Source: Methanobrevibacter sp. (GTDB lineage: Archaea > Methanobacteriota > Methanobacteria > Methanobacteriales > Methanobacteriaceae). Taken from it: 14,025 nucleotides of DNA. This document shows, in pieces, positions 1 to 6,262 of the stretch; within the stretch, counting starts at the first letter, position 1; each line of letters starts with the position of its first letter. The DNA is taken from NCBI GenBank assembly GCA_017652345.1, contig JAGCBE010000458.1:1-14025 (forward strand). Reading direction: 5' to 3'. A model generated the notes under the pieces. That model searched no databases. It was not told where the DNA came from and saw nothing but the letters and a program-made list of their open reading frames with translations. The position numbers were made by a program, and so were the translations under genes.

Positions 1-27
1 AAAATATTATGAGATAAAGAGATAAAT

Positions 28-59
28 AAAAGGCCCTTCTTTAGTATAGAAAGACCTTT
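28..59 (-). terminator. Terminator of the left (early) operon
   Basis: On the minus strand the hairpin arms AAAGG and CCTTT enclose a second short stem (AGAA/TTCT) and are followed by the T-rich run TTTTATTTAT. It lies downstream of the packaging ATPase stop and is the natural end of the leftward operon. The stem has an internal loop, so its strength is moderate. Confidence 0.55.
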
Positions 60-71
60 CTTATTCCCTTC

Positions 72-90
72 CTTCTTCCGCAGGAGGAAG
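72..90 (-). repeat. Short GC-containing hairpin in the 3' leader of the ATPase mRNA
   Basis: An 8-bp inverted repeat, CTTCTTCC and GGAGGAAG with one T-G pair, is separated by only GCA. It sits between the ATPase stop and the T-rich terminator and is probably part of the 3' untranslated end, perhaps protecting the transcript. No T-run follows on either strand, so it is not a terminator on its own. Confidence 0.35.
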
Positions 91-141
91 AGGGTTGAGA
101 GGGAGAAACGAGGAGCAGTGTCTCCCCGGAATGGAGTCAAA

Positions 142-1215
142 TTACTTCCTAGGCTTCAAGAGTTCCAAGTTCTTTTGGAAGAGTTTGAAGGTAATCAAAT
201 TTTTATAGACAAGAGATCTGGTGTCAAACAGCTCTATTATTTTGTCTCTTCTCTCTGTGTTGAATAATTCATCAATATAAGGCCTCATGGCGACTACAGG
301 AACATTCTCTCCATTGTATTTCGCAACACATTTGGAGTCCCAAATTGTAAACCAATCCTCGCGCCTATGAGTGTATTTAACAATTATCTCTGGGCGCGCC
401 AATCTTCCCTTATAGACAAGAGAAGTATCAGTTATTATTTCATTTGTAAAGGTGGATGCAGTAGGCATTAATATATCTGCAATAGTTCCTTTCCTTCTTG
501 CTTTGTATGCTTCAGAAGGCTCTATGTATTCAATAACACATCTTTTCTTCTTCAGGAAGTAGCGACCAAACTGCTCAGGCAGGAAATTAAACGCGCAAAG
601 GATGTCTGAGGCCTCTTCTAAGGTATTCCCAATACAAATTACCCTGACTCGCTGTTTCGTGCTTCTAACGAGGTTTTCTAGCTGGTTAGTAAAAGCATAA
701 AGAATATCAAAAGAGCGCTTTTCGTTCTTTTCTCTGTTCATTTCATCAAGACAGATATTGTAATACATATTAGGATCCTTTAAAAAATCCTTATCAAATA
801 GGCCAGAGCCTTTATCGTTATAGAAAGTTGAAAGCGCTAAGACTCTTGCCATTAGTTCCTTCTTTACAATCTTTCCATCATCATCCCTTTTTAAGACCTC
901 ATAAACCCCATCTCCAATAGTTTCTAAGTCAAGATTGTATTTTCTCCTTAAATCAGGATCAATGAGCTTCTCCGCGTTATTTTTTAAAAGCTTCATTTGT
1001 GAAGCATCAGTTAAGCGCAGCCAATAAAACGGGCGCTTATATTTTCGCCATTGGCGGCAGAAAAAATCAGTTGTTGCATAGCTTTTTCCTGCTTCTCTTC
1101 CACCTAGCAACATATAAAAGATAGCCCAAGAATTGCCTAATAGGCTTCTCAGGCTATACCATTCTGATATTTGCTTTTTTTGTTTTTTCCTTAATTCAGT
1201 TATATGGTTTTTCAT
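142..1215 (-). CDS. phi29 gp16-type DNA packaging ATPase
   Basis: This is the motor ATPase that drives DNA into the prohead. It has 357 residues, close to phi29 gp16 (332). Visible motifs are a Walker A GGREAGKSY at residues 38-46, a Walker B NICLDEMNREK at about 153-163, and a sensor-like stretch VICIGNT at 192-198. The segment LVRSTKQRVRVIC aligns with the phi29 stretch around its arginine finger, and FNFLPEQFGRYF matches the phi29 FFNLVPDVNKRF region. The rest of the C-terminal half should be the vestigial RNase H-like domain that, in phi29, contacts pRNA. The ATG overlaps the upstream stop as ATGA and has AAGGA six bases upstream. It is the last gene of the early operon, unlike phi29, where gene 16 is late. 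The family assignment is firm by motif; the need for an RNA partner is inferred. Confidence 0.88.
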   Translation of the reverse strand: MKNHITELRKKQKKQISEWYSLRSLLGNSWAIFYMLLGGREAGKSYATTDFFCRQWRKYKRPFYWLRLTDASQMKLLKNNAEKLIDPDLRRKYNLDLETIGDGVYEVLKRDDDGKIVKKELMARVLALSTFYNDKGSGLFDKDFLKDPNMYYNICLDEMNREKNEKRSFDILYAFTNQLENLVRSTKQRVRVICIGNTLEEASDILCAFNFLPEQFGRYFLKKKRCVIEYIEPSEAYKARRKGTIADILMPTASTFTNEIITDTSLVYKGRLARPEIIVKYTHRREDWFTIWDSKCVAKYNGENVPVVAMRPYIDELFNTERRDKIIELFDTRSLVYKNLITFKLFQKNLELLKPRK

Positions 1216-1745
1216 TTGACATCCTTATACTTTTCTGGATCAGAGCCAAACATAGTTATTGCAATTTCAGCGCGGACTCGGGCTTTAGAATAGCCCTTAT
1301 CAAAGAGATCACTTCTATAATCAGTAATTAAGTCCCAAATTTGGACATCTTCTCTAAGCCAATCGCCCTGTCTTATCTTCATAATCATATCATTGATATT
1401 TGAAGTGTCATACTCAAGACCATATTTCTCTTTATTTTGCTCTAAGAAGTCAAATATGGCATAAGCGCTTTTTTCTGAAAGCTCATAAGCTTGCATGGAA
1501 ACAATAGCTTCATTAATGTTGCCAACTGACCTTCTTTCTCCAGACTTAACTTCCTTTTTTCTATCGTTAAGAGTGGCCTGATACATTTCTTTATATTCAG
1601 TTTTACTTAACATTTGTTGATCATACATTGAATAGCCTTTTTTGGCTAACATAGTTTCTCTTTTTTGATATGCCTTTTTATAAGCTGCATATCTTTTACC
1701 AACGCGGAAGGACTCCCTTCTAGCTTTAGACCACTTTTTCGCCAT
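1212..1745 (-). CDS. Basic helical protein, candidate DNA terminal protein
   Basis: The 177-residue product is not recognised with certainty. The first 35 residues are very basic and tyrosine-rich (start MAKKWSKARRESFRVGKRYA); the rest is charged and probably helical, and no catalytic motif is seen. The gene overlaps the polymerase gene upstream by 20 nt and the packaging ATPase downstream by 4 nt, so the three are translationally coupled. phi29-like phages need a terminal protein that primes replication and stays on the DNA ends. A basic protein next to the polymerase is the best candidate here, although it is shorter than phi29 TP (266 aa). The function is inferred from position and charge only. 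Alternatives are a DNA-binding histone-like protein or a packaging factor. Confidence 0.4.
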   Translation of the reverse strand: MAKKWSKARRESFRVGKRYAAYKKAYQKRETMLAKKGYSMYDQQMLSKTEYKEMYQATLNDRKKEVKSGERRSVGNINEAIVSMQAYELSEKSAYAIFDFLEQNKEKYGLEYDTSNINDMIMKIRQGDWLREDVQIWDLITDYRSDLFDKGYSKARVRAEIAITMFGSDPEKYKDVK

Positions 1746-2757
1746 TTAAAGAAATTCCCTCCTTTTCATCAAAAGTAAACAGCTGTAATTTTGCCTTTTC
1801 TGTATAAATGTCGCCCCACTGCCAATCATTTTTTACATCATTGGCAATACCTCTTATTACAGGGTAATAAATCCCATTTTCAATAAATTCATAAGCGCCA
1901 TCAGATTTCATGCGGAATTGGCAATTAATGCGATCATTATGCCAATCTCCCATCTTTTCGCCTTCTCCCTTTCCATGATAGACAGGGCCGCGATACCAGA
2001 TGCCATCTGTATTAAATGATATAACAAGTCTGCCGCTTTTATCTAGTCTCTTTGCTAGTTCGCGGACTCTATTATTATTATCTTTAATAGCATCTCTTGA
2101 CAAGTGCGCCCACCTAGCGGAACACCCTCCAAGAGATTGCATAAAGCCAATAGAGAAATTTAATATATTTTTGCACATGTTTTCTTCATTTCTTTTTTTA
2201 TAAATTTCTTCTAAAGTCTTTCTAAACTCTGGATGAGTGTTAGCTAGTCCGGCTGGGTATGAGCTATGAAAGTCAATATGATTGACTCCTTCATATAAGA
2301 CATCATACATCCATTTTCTTGCCGCGCCAATTAAAGGCTTTTCAATGTCCTTTTTAACTTCTTCTCCGTTCTCTATAGCATATTTTTCTAAATCTATGCC
2401 ATCTTTAAGAAGCAGTTTTTTAAACTCTGAAAAAGCTTTCCGCCCCGACATCCCTTCAGGGGGCTTTGTTCTGAATTGGATGCGCCAAGCGCGGCCTTCC
2501 ATTATGACAGTCATTTCAACGCAATAGCGATTAGTCCGCACATCCCACGCGGGCAATCTGCATTTAGCGCCTGTCTTTATAGCCCCGCTCTTTGTTCTGA
2601 CAATTTTGTTAAGATTTTGAGATTTTACCCATAAATAAATCTTGTTAAAATCTTTAGCGCCTTTTTGAGTTATGTCAAACACAGAGACAGGGATTAGAAG
2701 TTGATTAATATTGAGTGAAGAAGGAGCTGACTTTAATTTTTTTAGTTCCTTAATCAT
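1726..2757 (-). CDS. Miniature family B DNA polymerase (exonuclease-less)
   Basis: This is a likely DNA polymerase with recognisable palm motifs. Motif A is HIDFHSSYPAGL (Asp162, residues 160-171), as in the DxxSLYP of family B. Motif B is KNILNFSIGF (Lys196, Asn200, Gly204), resembling Kx3NSxYG. Motif C is SFNTDGIWY (Asp251), where the usual DTD reads NTD. A KxY-like stretch follows at 283-302. The protein has only 343 residues against 572 in phi29. No exonuclease motifs are seen in the first 150 residues. Motifs A and B are about 34 residues apart, against about 134 in phi29, so the TPR1 insertion and most of the fingers are missing, and little is left for a thumb. The start has AGAGG eight bases upstream. 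It lies between the ERF gene and the terminal-protein candidate. Assignment to the polymerase family is likely; activity is unproven. Confidence 0.72.
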   Translation of the reverse strand: MIKELKKLKSAPSSLNINQLLIPVSVFDITQKGAKDFNKIYLWVKSQNLNKIVRTKSGAIKTGAKCRLPAWDVRTNRYCVEMTVIMEGRAWRIQFRTKPPEGMSGRKAFSEFKKLLLKDGIDLEKYAIENGEEVKKDIEKPLIGAARKWMYDVLYEGVNHIDFHSSYPAGLANTHPEFRKTLEEIYKKRNEENMCKNILNFSIGFMQSLGGCSARWAHLSRDAIKDNNNRVRELAKRLDKSGRLVISFNTDGIWYRGPVYHGKGEGEKMGDWHNDRINCQFRMKSDGAYEFIENGIYYPVIRGIANDVKNDWQWGDIYTEKAKLQLFTFDEKEGISLNGEKVV

Positions 2758-2769
2758 AACAATTACCTC

Positions 2770-3459
2770 TTAAAACGGAAGATCATCCTCTTGCGCTTTA
2801 AGTTCATCAATTATCTTTCTGGCTAACTCCATAGGGATTTTGTCGCTAGATGGGTAATAGCCATATTTTTTCTTAAATTTTTCATCAGAGACATCTAATT
2901 TCTTTACAAGTCCAATTATATAACCTGACATTTTTTCAGTTATTAAGATGCCTTCTTCTTTGGGCTTTTTGCTGCCGCCTTTTTTAGATCCTTTTTCTTC
3001 TTTTTCTGGATTAGTCTCTATTGGATGAGACTCTGTAGCATCTGGATCATCAGAATAAGTTATTCTAAATTTCTTTAATAAAGCATATTTAACAGCATAA
3101 GTATAAGCTTTGCCTGCCGCTTTATCGCCATCATCAATTCCCATTCCTGTTGCCTCACAGAAAGCGATTGACTCTTTATAGCCTTCAATAAAGAAATCAA
3201 GTCTAACAACACAAGTTGCGATAAAAACAAGTTTTCCCGCCACTTCTTTGATTTCTAAATGATTTTCCTTAACTGTAATAGAATAATCAATATGATAGCT
3301 ATTTAAAGCCTCATTAATTGTTTTTAGAATATTTGCTTCAGAGATTGCTCTAAAGTTTTTGCCAACAGGACTCTTTAATAAATCCGGTTGAAAATTTAAT
3401 TTTTGAATTTCTTTGCAAAAGTTGCAAAAATCGTAGAAATAATCCTCGTATGCGGCCAT
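2770..3459 (-). CDS. erf: ERF-family single-strand annealing protein with SSB-like tail
   Basis: This is a recombination and annealing protein of the ERF family, which binds ssDNA and pairs complementary strands. The signature GMGIDDGDKAAGKAYTYA followed by VKYALLKKF lies at residues 105-131 of 229. A Lys/Glu/Gly-rich linker (about 150-170) leads to a small helical C-terminal domain (about 173-222). The protein ends in EDDLPF, very like the acidic tip DDDIPF by which bacterial SSB recruits partner proteins. I use the ATG at 3459 because GGGAGG lies just upstream and it starts one base after the preceding stop. A longer start at 3492 would overlap the upstream gene by 32 nt. It is encoded directly before the polymerase, which suggests a role in replication. 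No separate SSB gene was found. Confidence 0.85.
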   Translation of the reverse strand: MAAYEDYFYDFCNFCKEIQKLNFQPDLLKSPVGKNFRAISEANILKTINEALNSYHIDYSITVKENHLEIKEVAGKLVFIATCVVRLDFFIEGYKESIAFCEATGMGIDDGDKAAGKAYTYAVKYALLKKFRITYSDDPDATESHPIETNPEKEEKGSKKGGSKKPKEEGILITEKMSGYIIGLVKKLDVSDEKFKKKYGYYPSSDKIPMELARKIIDELKAQEDDLPF

Positions 3460-3460
3460 T

Positions 3461-3631
3461 TTATTTTCCTCCCATTCTCCTGAGTATTTCATACCTCATT
3501 AATTCTTCATCCTTACAGAGCCTTCTATATGCTCTTCCGCCTTGGTCAACAGTGCATAATTTATTATTTATATCAACATAGTGTTTTAATAAACTATCAT
3601 CCGTTAAAATAGAAATCAATTTAAGATCCAT
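3461..3631 (-). CDS. Small conserved-looking protein of unknown function (56 aa)
   Basis: Not recognised. The 56-residue product starts MDLKLISILTDD and ends RYEILRRMGGK; it is charged and probably two or three helices with no membrane segment. The ATG at 3631 shares a base with the upstream stop (TAATG) and has GGAGG eight bases upstream, which favours it over the in-frame ATG at 3646. The stop lies one base before the ERF start, and the ERF ribosome binding site lies inside this gene, so the two are translationally coupled. A part in recombination or replication is only suggested by position. Confidence 0.7.
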   Translation of the reverse strand: MDLKLISILTDDSLLKHYVDINNKLCTVDQGGRAYRRLCKDEELMRYEILRRMGGK

Positions 3632-3873
3632 TAAGGTTTCCTCCAAAATAAATCATAATCATACTTGCCATCTTCTAAACTGTCATTTAAAAGATTGTAT
3701 AGTCTGACAAAAGCTTCAGGATTTTTAGTTGCATATTTTAAGCCTAAAATTCTGTAAAATCTTTGTCTTGTAATTCCTGCTTTAGTGCAAAAATTTTTCA
3801 CAGTTTCAAAATGAAACATAACAGTTGTTATAAATCTTCTCTTTTGAATTTGATAAACTCTTTTACTTTCCAT
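3631..3873 (-). CDS. Small helix-turn-helix protein, candidate regulator
   Basis: The 80-residue basic protein has a stretch at residues 24-44, TVKNFCTKAGITRQRFYRIL, that reads like a helix-turn-helix: helix, Ala-Gly-Ile turn, then a recognition helix with Arg, Gln and Arg. A second amphipathic segment follows (PEAFVRLYNLLND). I choose the ATG at 3873 with AAAGG six bases upstream; a GTG at 3894 would add seven residues and overlap the previous gene. As the only obvious DNA-binding regulator in the window, it is the leading candidate to bind the palindromes at 4293 and 13600, which would make it an autoregulator. The fold is inferred by eye; binding is untested. Confidence 0.62.
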   Translation of the reverse strand: MESKRVYQIQKRRFITTVMFHFETVKNFCTKAGITRQRFYRILGLKYATKNPEAFVRLYNLLNDSLEDGKYDYDLFWRKP

Positions 3874-3886
3874 ATTTTTCCTTTCT

Positions 3887-4258
3887 TTATTCACTGTATT
3901 TTTTCTTTAATCCAACATAAATTGCTGGTGGAACAGGAAGCTCTTTTTCTAAGGGCCTCCAGATATGCAGACAATGCTCTAATTGAGAAATATAATCCTT
4001 TTTAGCTGGATGATATTCAACACAAGCTTCATCATCCTTAAAAAACATTTCTTTCATTTTACACATGAAATCCCAAGAAGGAGTTTTGTCATTTTTTACA
4101 GGATTGATTGAAAAATGCTCCCATCCTCCTCCCCAAGACAAAATAATTGAATAAACTCTTCTGTCTATTGGATCAGTCCAGAAAGCAAAAAAGCCATCAT
4201 CCGCTAAAGTGTCAATTCTTAAATTAGGAATTTTCCTAATTTCTTCTAAAGTTTTCAT
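3887..4258 (-). CDS. DUF7694-like early protein
   Basis: This is the first gene of the left operon, 123 residues. The central pattern matches what I know as DUF7694, a domain common in small phage proteins of unknown function: SWGGGWEHFSI at about 47-57, then TPSWDFMCKMKEMFF, an EYHP motif, and LHIWRP. Trp, His and Cys residues are conserved in the pattern, but no catalytic role can be stated. The ATG at 4258 has a perfect GGAGG eight bases upstream; a start six codons earlier is less likely because that stretch contains the binding site itself. Being first after the promoter, it would be made early and abundantly, which fits a host-interaction or replication-start role, but this is inference. 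Confidence 0.72.
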   Translation of the reverse strand: MKTLEEIRKIPNLRIDTLADDGFFAFWTDPIDRRVYSIILSWGGGWEHFSINPVKNDKTPSWDFMCKMKEMFFKDDEACVEYHPAKKDYISQLEHCLHIWRPLEKELPVPPAIYVGLKKKYSE

Positions 4259-4278
4259 TAAAATTACCTCCTGCAATT

Positions 4279-4307
4279 ATATTAACAAAAGTGTTGTCAA
4301 GTGTCAA
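4279..4307 (-). promoter_or_regulatory. Leftward early promoter
   Basis: On the minus strand a perfect TTGACA (4307-4302) is followed after 17 bases by TAATAT (4284-4279). TATAAT also occurs at 4281-4276, but at 20-base spacing. The start would fall about 15-20 nt before the ATG at 4258, just ahead of the ribosome binding site. The -35 box lies inside the palindrome at 4293-4308, so a protein bound there would block the promoter. Confidence 0.6.
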
Positions 4308-4308
4308 C
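4293..4308. promoter_or_regulatory. Palindromic operator, left copy
   Basis: GTTGTCAAGTGTCAAC is a 16-bp dyad: GTTGTCA and TGTCAAC about a 2-bp centre, with one asymmetric position. It covers the -35 boxes of both diverging promoters. The same word with one base changed occurs at 13600-13615 over the right operon promoter. It is a probable repressor site; the small HTH protein is the candidate binder. Confidence 0.6.
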
Positions 4309-4322
4309 TCTTTTCAAATAAT
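4294..4322 (+). promoter_or_regulatory. Rightward (late) promoter candidate
   Basis: TTGTCA (4294-4299), 17 bases, then AATAAT (4317-4322) each match five of six consensus bases. The -35 hexamer lies within the shared operator, so leftward and rightward transcription would compete or be co-repressed. It would produce a leader of about 180 nt ahead of the gene at 4512. The surrounding AT-richness makes alternative -10 boxes possible. Confidence 0.45.
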
Positions 4323-4332
4323 TATATTTTTT

Positions 4333-4500
4333 TTATAATTATTATTGAGATTTCGTATCTCTATCAGAGGACTCATCATATATCTGTTAAAATCAATATT
4401 CAGGAGTCAGGCCGAAGAGGTCCCTGTTATTGACTGTGGATGAACAGCAGATTAGCACATGTTGAGGATCCCCCAAGATATTTATAAAAACTTTTAAAAG
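4333..4500 (+). ncRNA. Structured leader or small RNA upstream of the late genes
   Basis: This stretch has no gene and folds well as RNA. A hairpin at 4347-4361 is GAGAT, loop TTCGT, ATCTC. A longer stem at 4393-4433 pairs TCAATA/TATTGA, CAGG/CCTG and GGCC/GGTC around a GAAGA loop, with a 5-nt bulge (AGTCA). ATCTG at 4382 can pair with CAGAT at 4448, closing the domain. A small stem at 4462-4476 (TTG/CAA, GG/CC) follows. The bulge can also pair with TGACT at 4431, so alternative folds exist. It could be a cis-acting leader, or a separate RNA such as a packaging RNA. The function is unknown. Confidence 0.45.
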
Positions 4501-4511
4501 GAGGTAATTTT

Positions 4512-5042
4512 ATGTTGTTAAAAGTTTTGAAATATTTATACCCATTTTCTTTAGTTGGTGGGGATGAAGATAATCCACCAGCTCCAAATCCTGATGATCC
4601 AGCGCCAATTCCAAGTCCGGATGAAGTGCTAGACATAAAAAACAACTATGTCCCTAAAAAGGACTATGAAAAATTAGAAGGAGACTACAGAAAAGTTGTG
4701 GACTCCATTCTAAACGGTGGCGAGCTTCCTGCCAATCCCAACGGGGAAGAAGCTCCTGACATGGCCCAATTAAGAAAAGAGCTTTATGATCCCAATAACT
4801 CTTTAAGCAATTTGGACTATGTTAAGAAAACTCTTCAACTGAGAGAAGCCTATATTCAAGAGACAGGAAAAGATCCTTTCTTGCCAACGGGCATTAATGG
4901 AGATCCTTTCAAAAACGATCAAGAGAAGTTAGCGGCTGAACAATCTGCTGCAAAAGTTGCTAAAGTATTGCAAGAAGCAGTTGATGAAGCTAACGGAGAT
5001 CCAGAGACTTTTGATATAATTCTTTCAAAGCTAATTAAATAA
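4512..5042 (+). CDS. Putative scaffolding protein
   Basis: This is the first late gene, 176 residues, directly upstream of the capsid gene, where phi29 has its scaffold gene 7. The sequence is acidic, with a Pro/Asp/Asn-rich segment (about 20-37) and then a predicted coiled-coil stretch, VPKKDYEKLEGDYRKVVDSI, recalling the coiled coil of gp7 scaffold. The C-terminal part (EKLAAEQSAAKVAKVLQEAV) is also helical. The first 16 residues are hydrophobic and could be a short capsid-interacting or membrane-like helix. The ATG has AAGGAGG seven bases upstream. Scaffold is inferred from position, composition and coiled coil; a minor capsid or decoration protein is the alternative. Confidence 0.6.
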   Translation: MLLKVLKYLYPFSLVGGDEDNPPAPNPDDPAPIPSPDEVLDIKNNYVPKKDYEKLEGDYRKVVDSILNGGELPANPNGEEAPDMAQLRKELYDPNNSLSNLDYVKKTLQLREAYIQETGKDPFLPTGINGDPFKNDQEKLAAEQSAAKVAKVLQEAVDEANGDPETFDIILSKLIK

Positions 5043-5068
5043 TTGGGATTAGAAAGAAGGAAAATTTT

Positions 5069-6163
5069 ATGCCAGCTTTTTCAGGCCAACTTCGTGCTAA
5101 TGAGATTTATGCAACTCTCTTTAACATGATTATTTCTCAAGAAGTTTTTGGCGATAATATTTCCGGCACATTTAGCTCTTTAGTTGACAAAAGCAGAGTT
5201 GATGGCGGCCTTTATGGCGACTCAAAACTCTTCTATTCTGCTGATGTTTTAAAATCAAGAGCATGGGGCGGAGATACAGAAGCCACTAACTTACTCCAAA
5301 TTGAAAGACCAAAGGATCCAGAAACACAAGAAGTAGTCTTAGATGTTTTTAGACAAATTGGCCTTACCGTTGATGAATACCTCTCTAAGAGAGCATGGAT
5401 GGGCGAAGGTGCTTTCGCTAAATTCAACTCTGTTATGTTAGGTATGATCCGCGAGACAAAAAGAGTCTATGACTCCACAACATTTAATGCTTATGTCGGA
5501 ACAGCAGTTTCCGCAGCGGCAATTAACACAATTCAAGTTTCCCCAACTTTAGGCACAGATACTTCTTCTGCTGACTTAGAAGGCGCAGCTAGAATTGAAG
5601 CTTCAGCAATCGCTCAAACAATCGCTGATTTATTTATTGACTTAAAAGATGTTTCCAGAGAATACAATGACTATGGACATTTAAGATCTTATGACTTAGA
5701 AGATTTAGTTGTTGTTTGGAACTCCAAATGGGTTAATAAAATCAAAAAGATTGATTTACCAACTATGTTCCACAATGAAGGCTTAGTTGATCGCTTAGCT
5801 GAAGAAATCTTACCAGCCAGATATTTTGGCGACATTCTCGCAGCATCTCACACAGTTGCTGCTGGTGAAGATTACAGAGCTTTAGAAGAACAAGACATCA
5901 CTGTTAGCGGACAAGTTTATCACTTATTTGCAGGCGATAAATTCCCTGTCGGTGCCGCCTTAGTTGCTGGACAAGCTTACCAAGTCAATGGCGACATTAT
6001 TTGTAAAGTTATGCACAAGCGCTCTGTTCCATTTATGTCCGCTTTTGAAGCTTCAACAGCTTTCTTCAACGCTCGTTCCCTTACAACAAATCATTATTTG
6101 ACATGGGGACACAACACGATTGAATATTTGAAGAATTATCCATTTATTACAATCACAATGTAA
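5069..6163 (+). CDS. Major capsid protein (phi29 gp8-type, HK97 fold)
   Basis: This 364-residue protein forms the prohead shell. It resembles phi29 gp8 in order of segments. AFAKFNSVMLGMIRETKRVY lies where gp8 has its long spine helix; HLRSYDLEDLVVVWNSKWVN at about 202-222 matches the gp8 stretch around LHLIIDADLEAEL; and the C-terminal part ends in NHYLTWGHNTIEYLKNYPF, resembling gp8 near its last HK97 strands. It lacks the extra Ig-like C-terminal domain of phi29 gp8 (448 aa). GAAGGA lies about eight bases before the ATG. Codon use is somewhat richer in C-ending codons than its neighbours, as expected for a highly expressed gene. It follows the scaffold candidate by 26 nt. Confidence 0.85.
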   Translation: MPAFSGQLRANEIYATLFNMIISQEVFGDNISGTFSSLVDKSRVDGGLYGDSKLFYSADVLKSRAWGGDTEATNLLQIERPKDPETQEVVLDVFRQIGLTVDEYLSKRAWMGEGAFAKFNSVMLGMIRETKRVYDSTTFNAYVGTAVSAAAINTIQVSPTLGTDTSSADLEGAARIEASAIAQTIADLFIDLKDVSREYNDYGHLRSYDLEDLVVVWNSKWVNKIKKIDLPTMFHNEGLVDRLAEEILPARYFGDILAASHTVAAGEDYRALEEQDITVSGQVYHLFAGDKFPVGAALVAGQAYQVNGDIICKVMHKRSVPFMSAFEASTAFFNARSLTTNHYLTWGHNTIEYLKNYPFITITM

Positions 6164-6191
6164 TTGACACTTATTTCCCATAAGTTTCAAT
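6164..6191 (+). promoter_or_regulatory. Possible internal promoter with operator half-site
   Basis: A perfect TTGACA begins at the base after the capsid stop, and TTCAAT follows at 16-base spacing, only a weak -10 box. TTGACACTT is identical to half of the operator at 4293 (minus-strand reading). It could give extra transcription of the tail genes or be a weak binding site for the same regulator. Evidence is thin. Confidence 0.25.
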
Positions 6192-6203
6192 AAATTACCT
6201 CAC

Positions 6204-6245
6204 GAGAGAGGGGACTTCTCCTTTTCAAATGGCCGCCCCTCTCTC
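6204..6245 (+). promoter_or_regulatory. Perfect 10-bp stem-loop between capsid and tail-knob genes
   Basis: GAGAGAGGGG (6204-6213) and CCCCTCTCTC (6236-6245) form a perfect stem around a 22-nt loop. The ribosome binding site of the next gene lies eight bases downstream. No T-run follows, so it is not a standard terminator. It may slow transcription, mark RNA processing, or reduce tail translation relative to capsid. Its arms resemble those of the hairpin at 13858. Confidence 0.55.
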
Positions 6246-6262
6246 CGCCTTTGGAGGACAAT

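Noticed and set aside
4462..4476. Small stem resembling the MS2 coat-protein hairpin (bulged A, GG/CC, loop ATCC)
   Set aside because: The last loop base required for coat binding is not A, the lower stem is only three pairs, and no RNA-phage coat protein is encoded; kept only as part of the leader fold.
4427..4645. 72-aa minus-strand Gly/Ser-rich frame
   Set aside because: Shadow of the Pro/Asp-rich start of the scaffold gene; no binding site.
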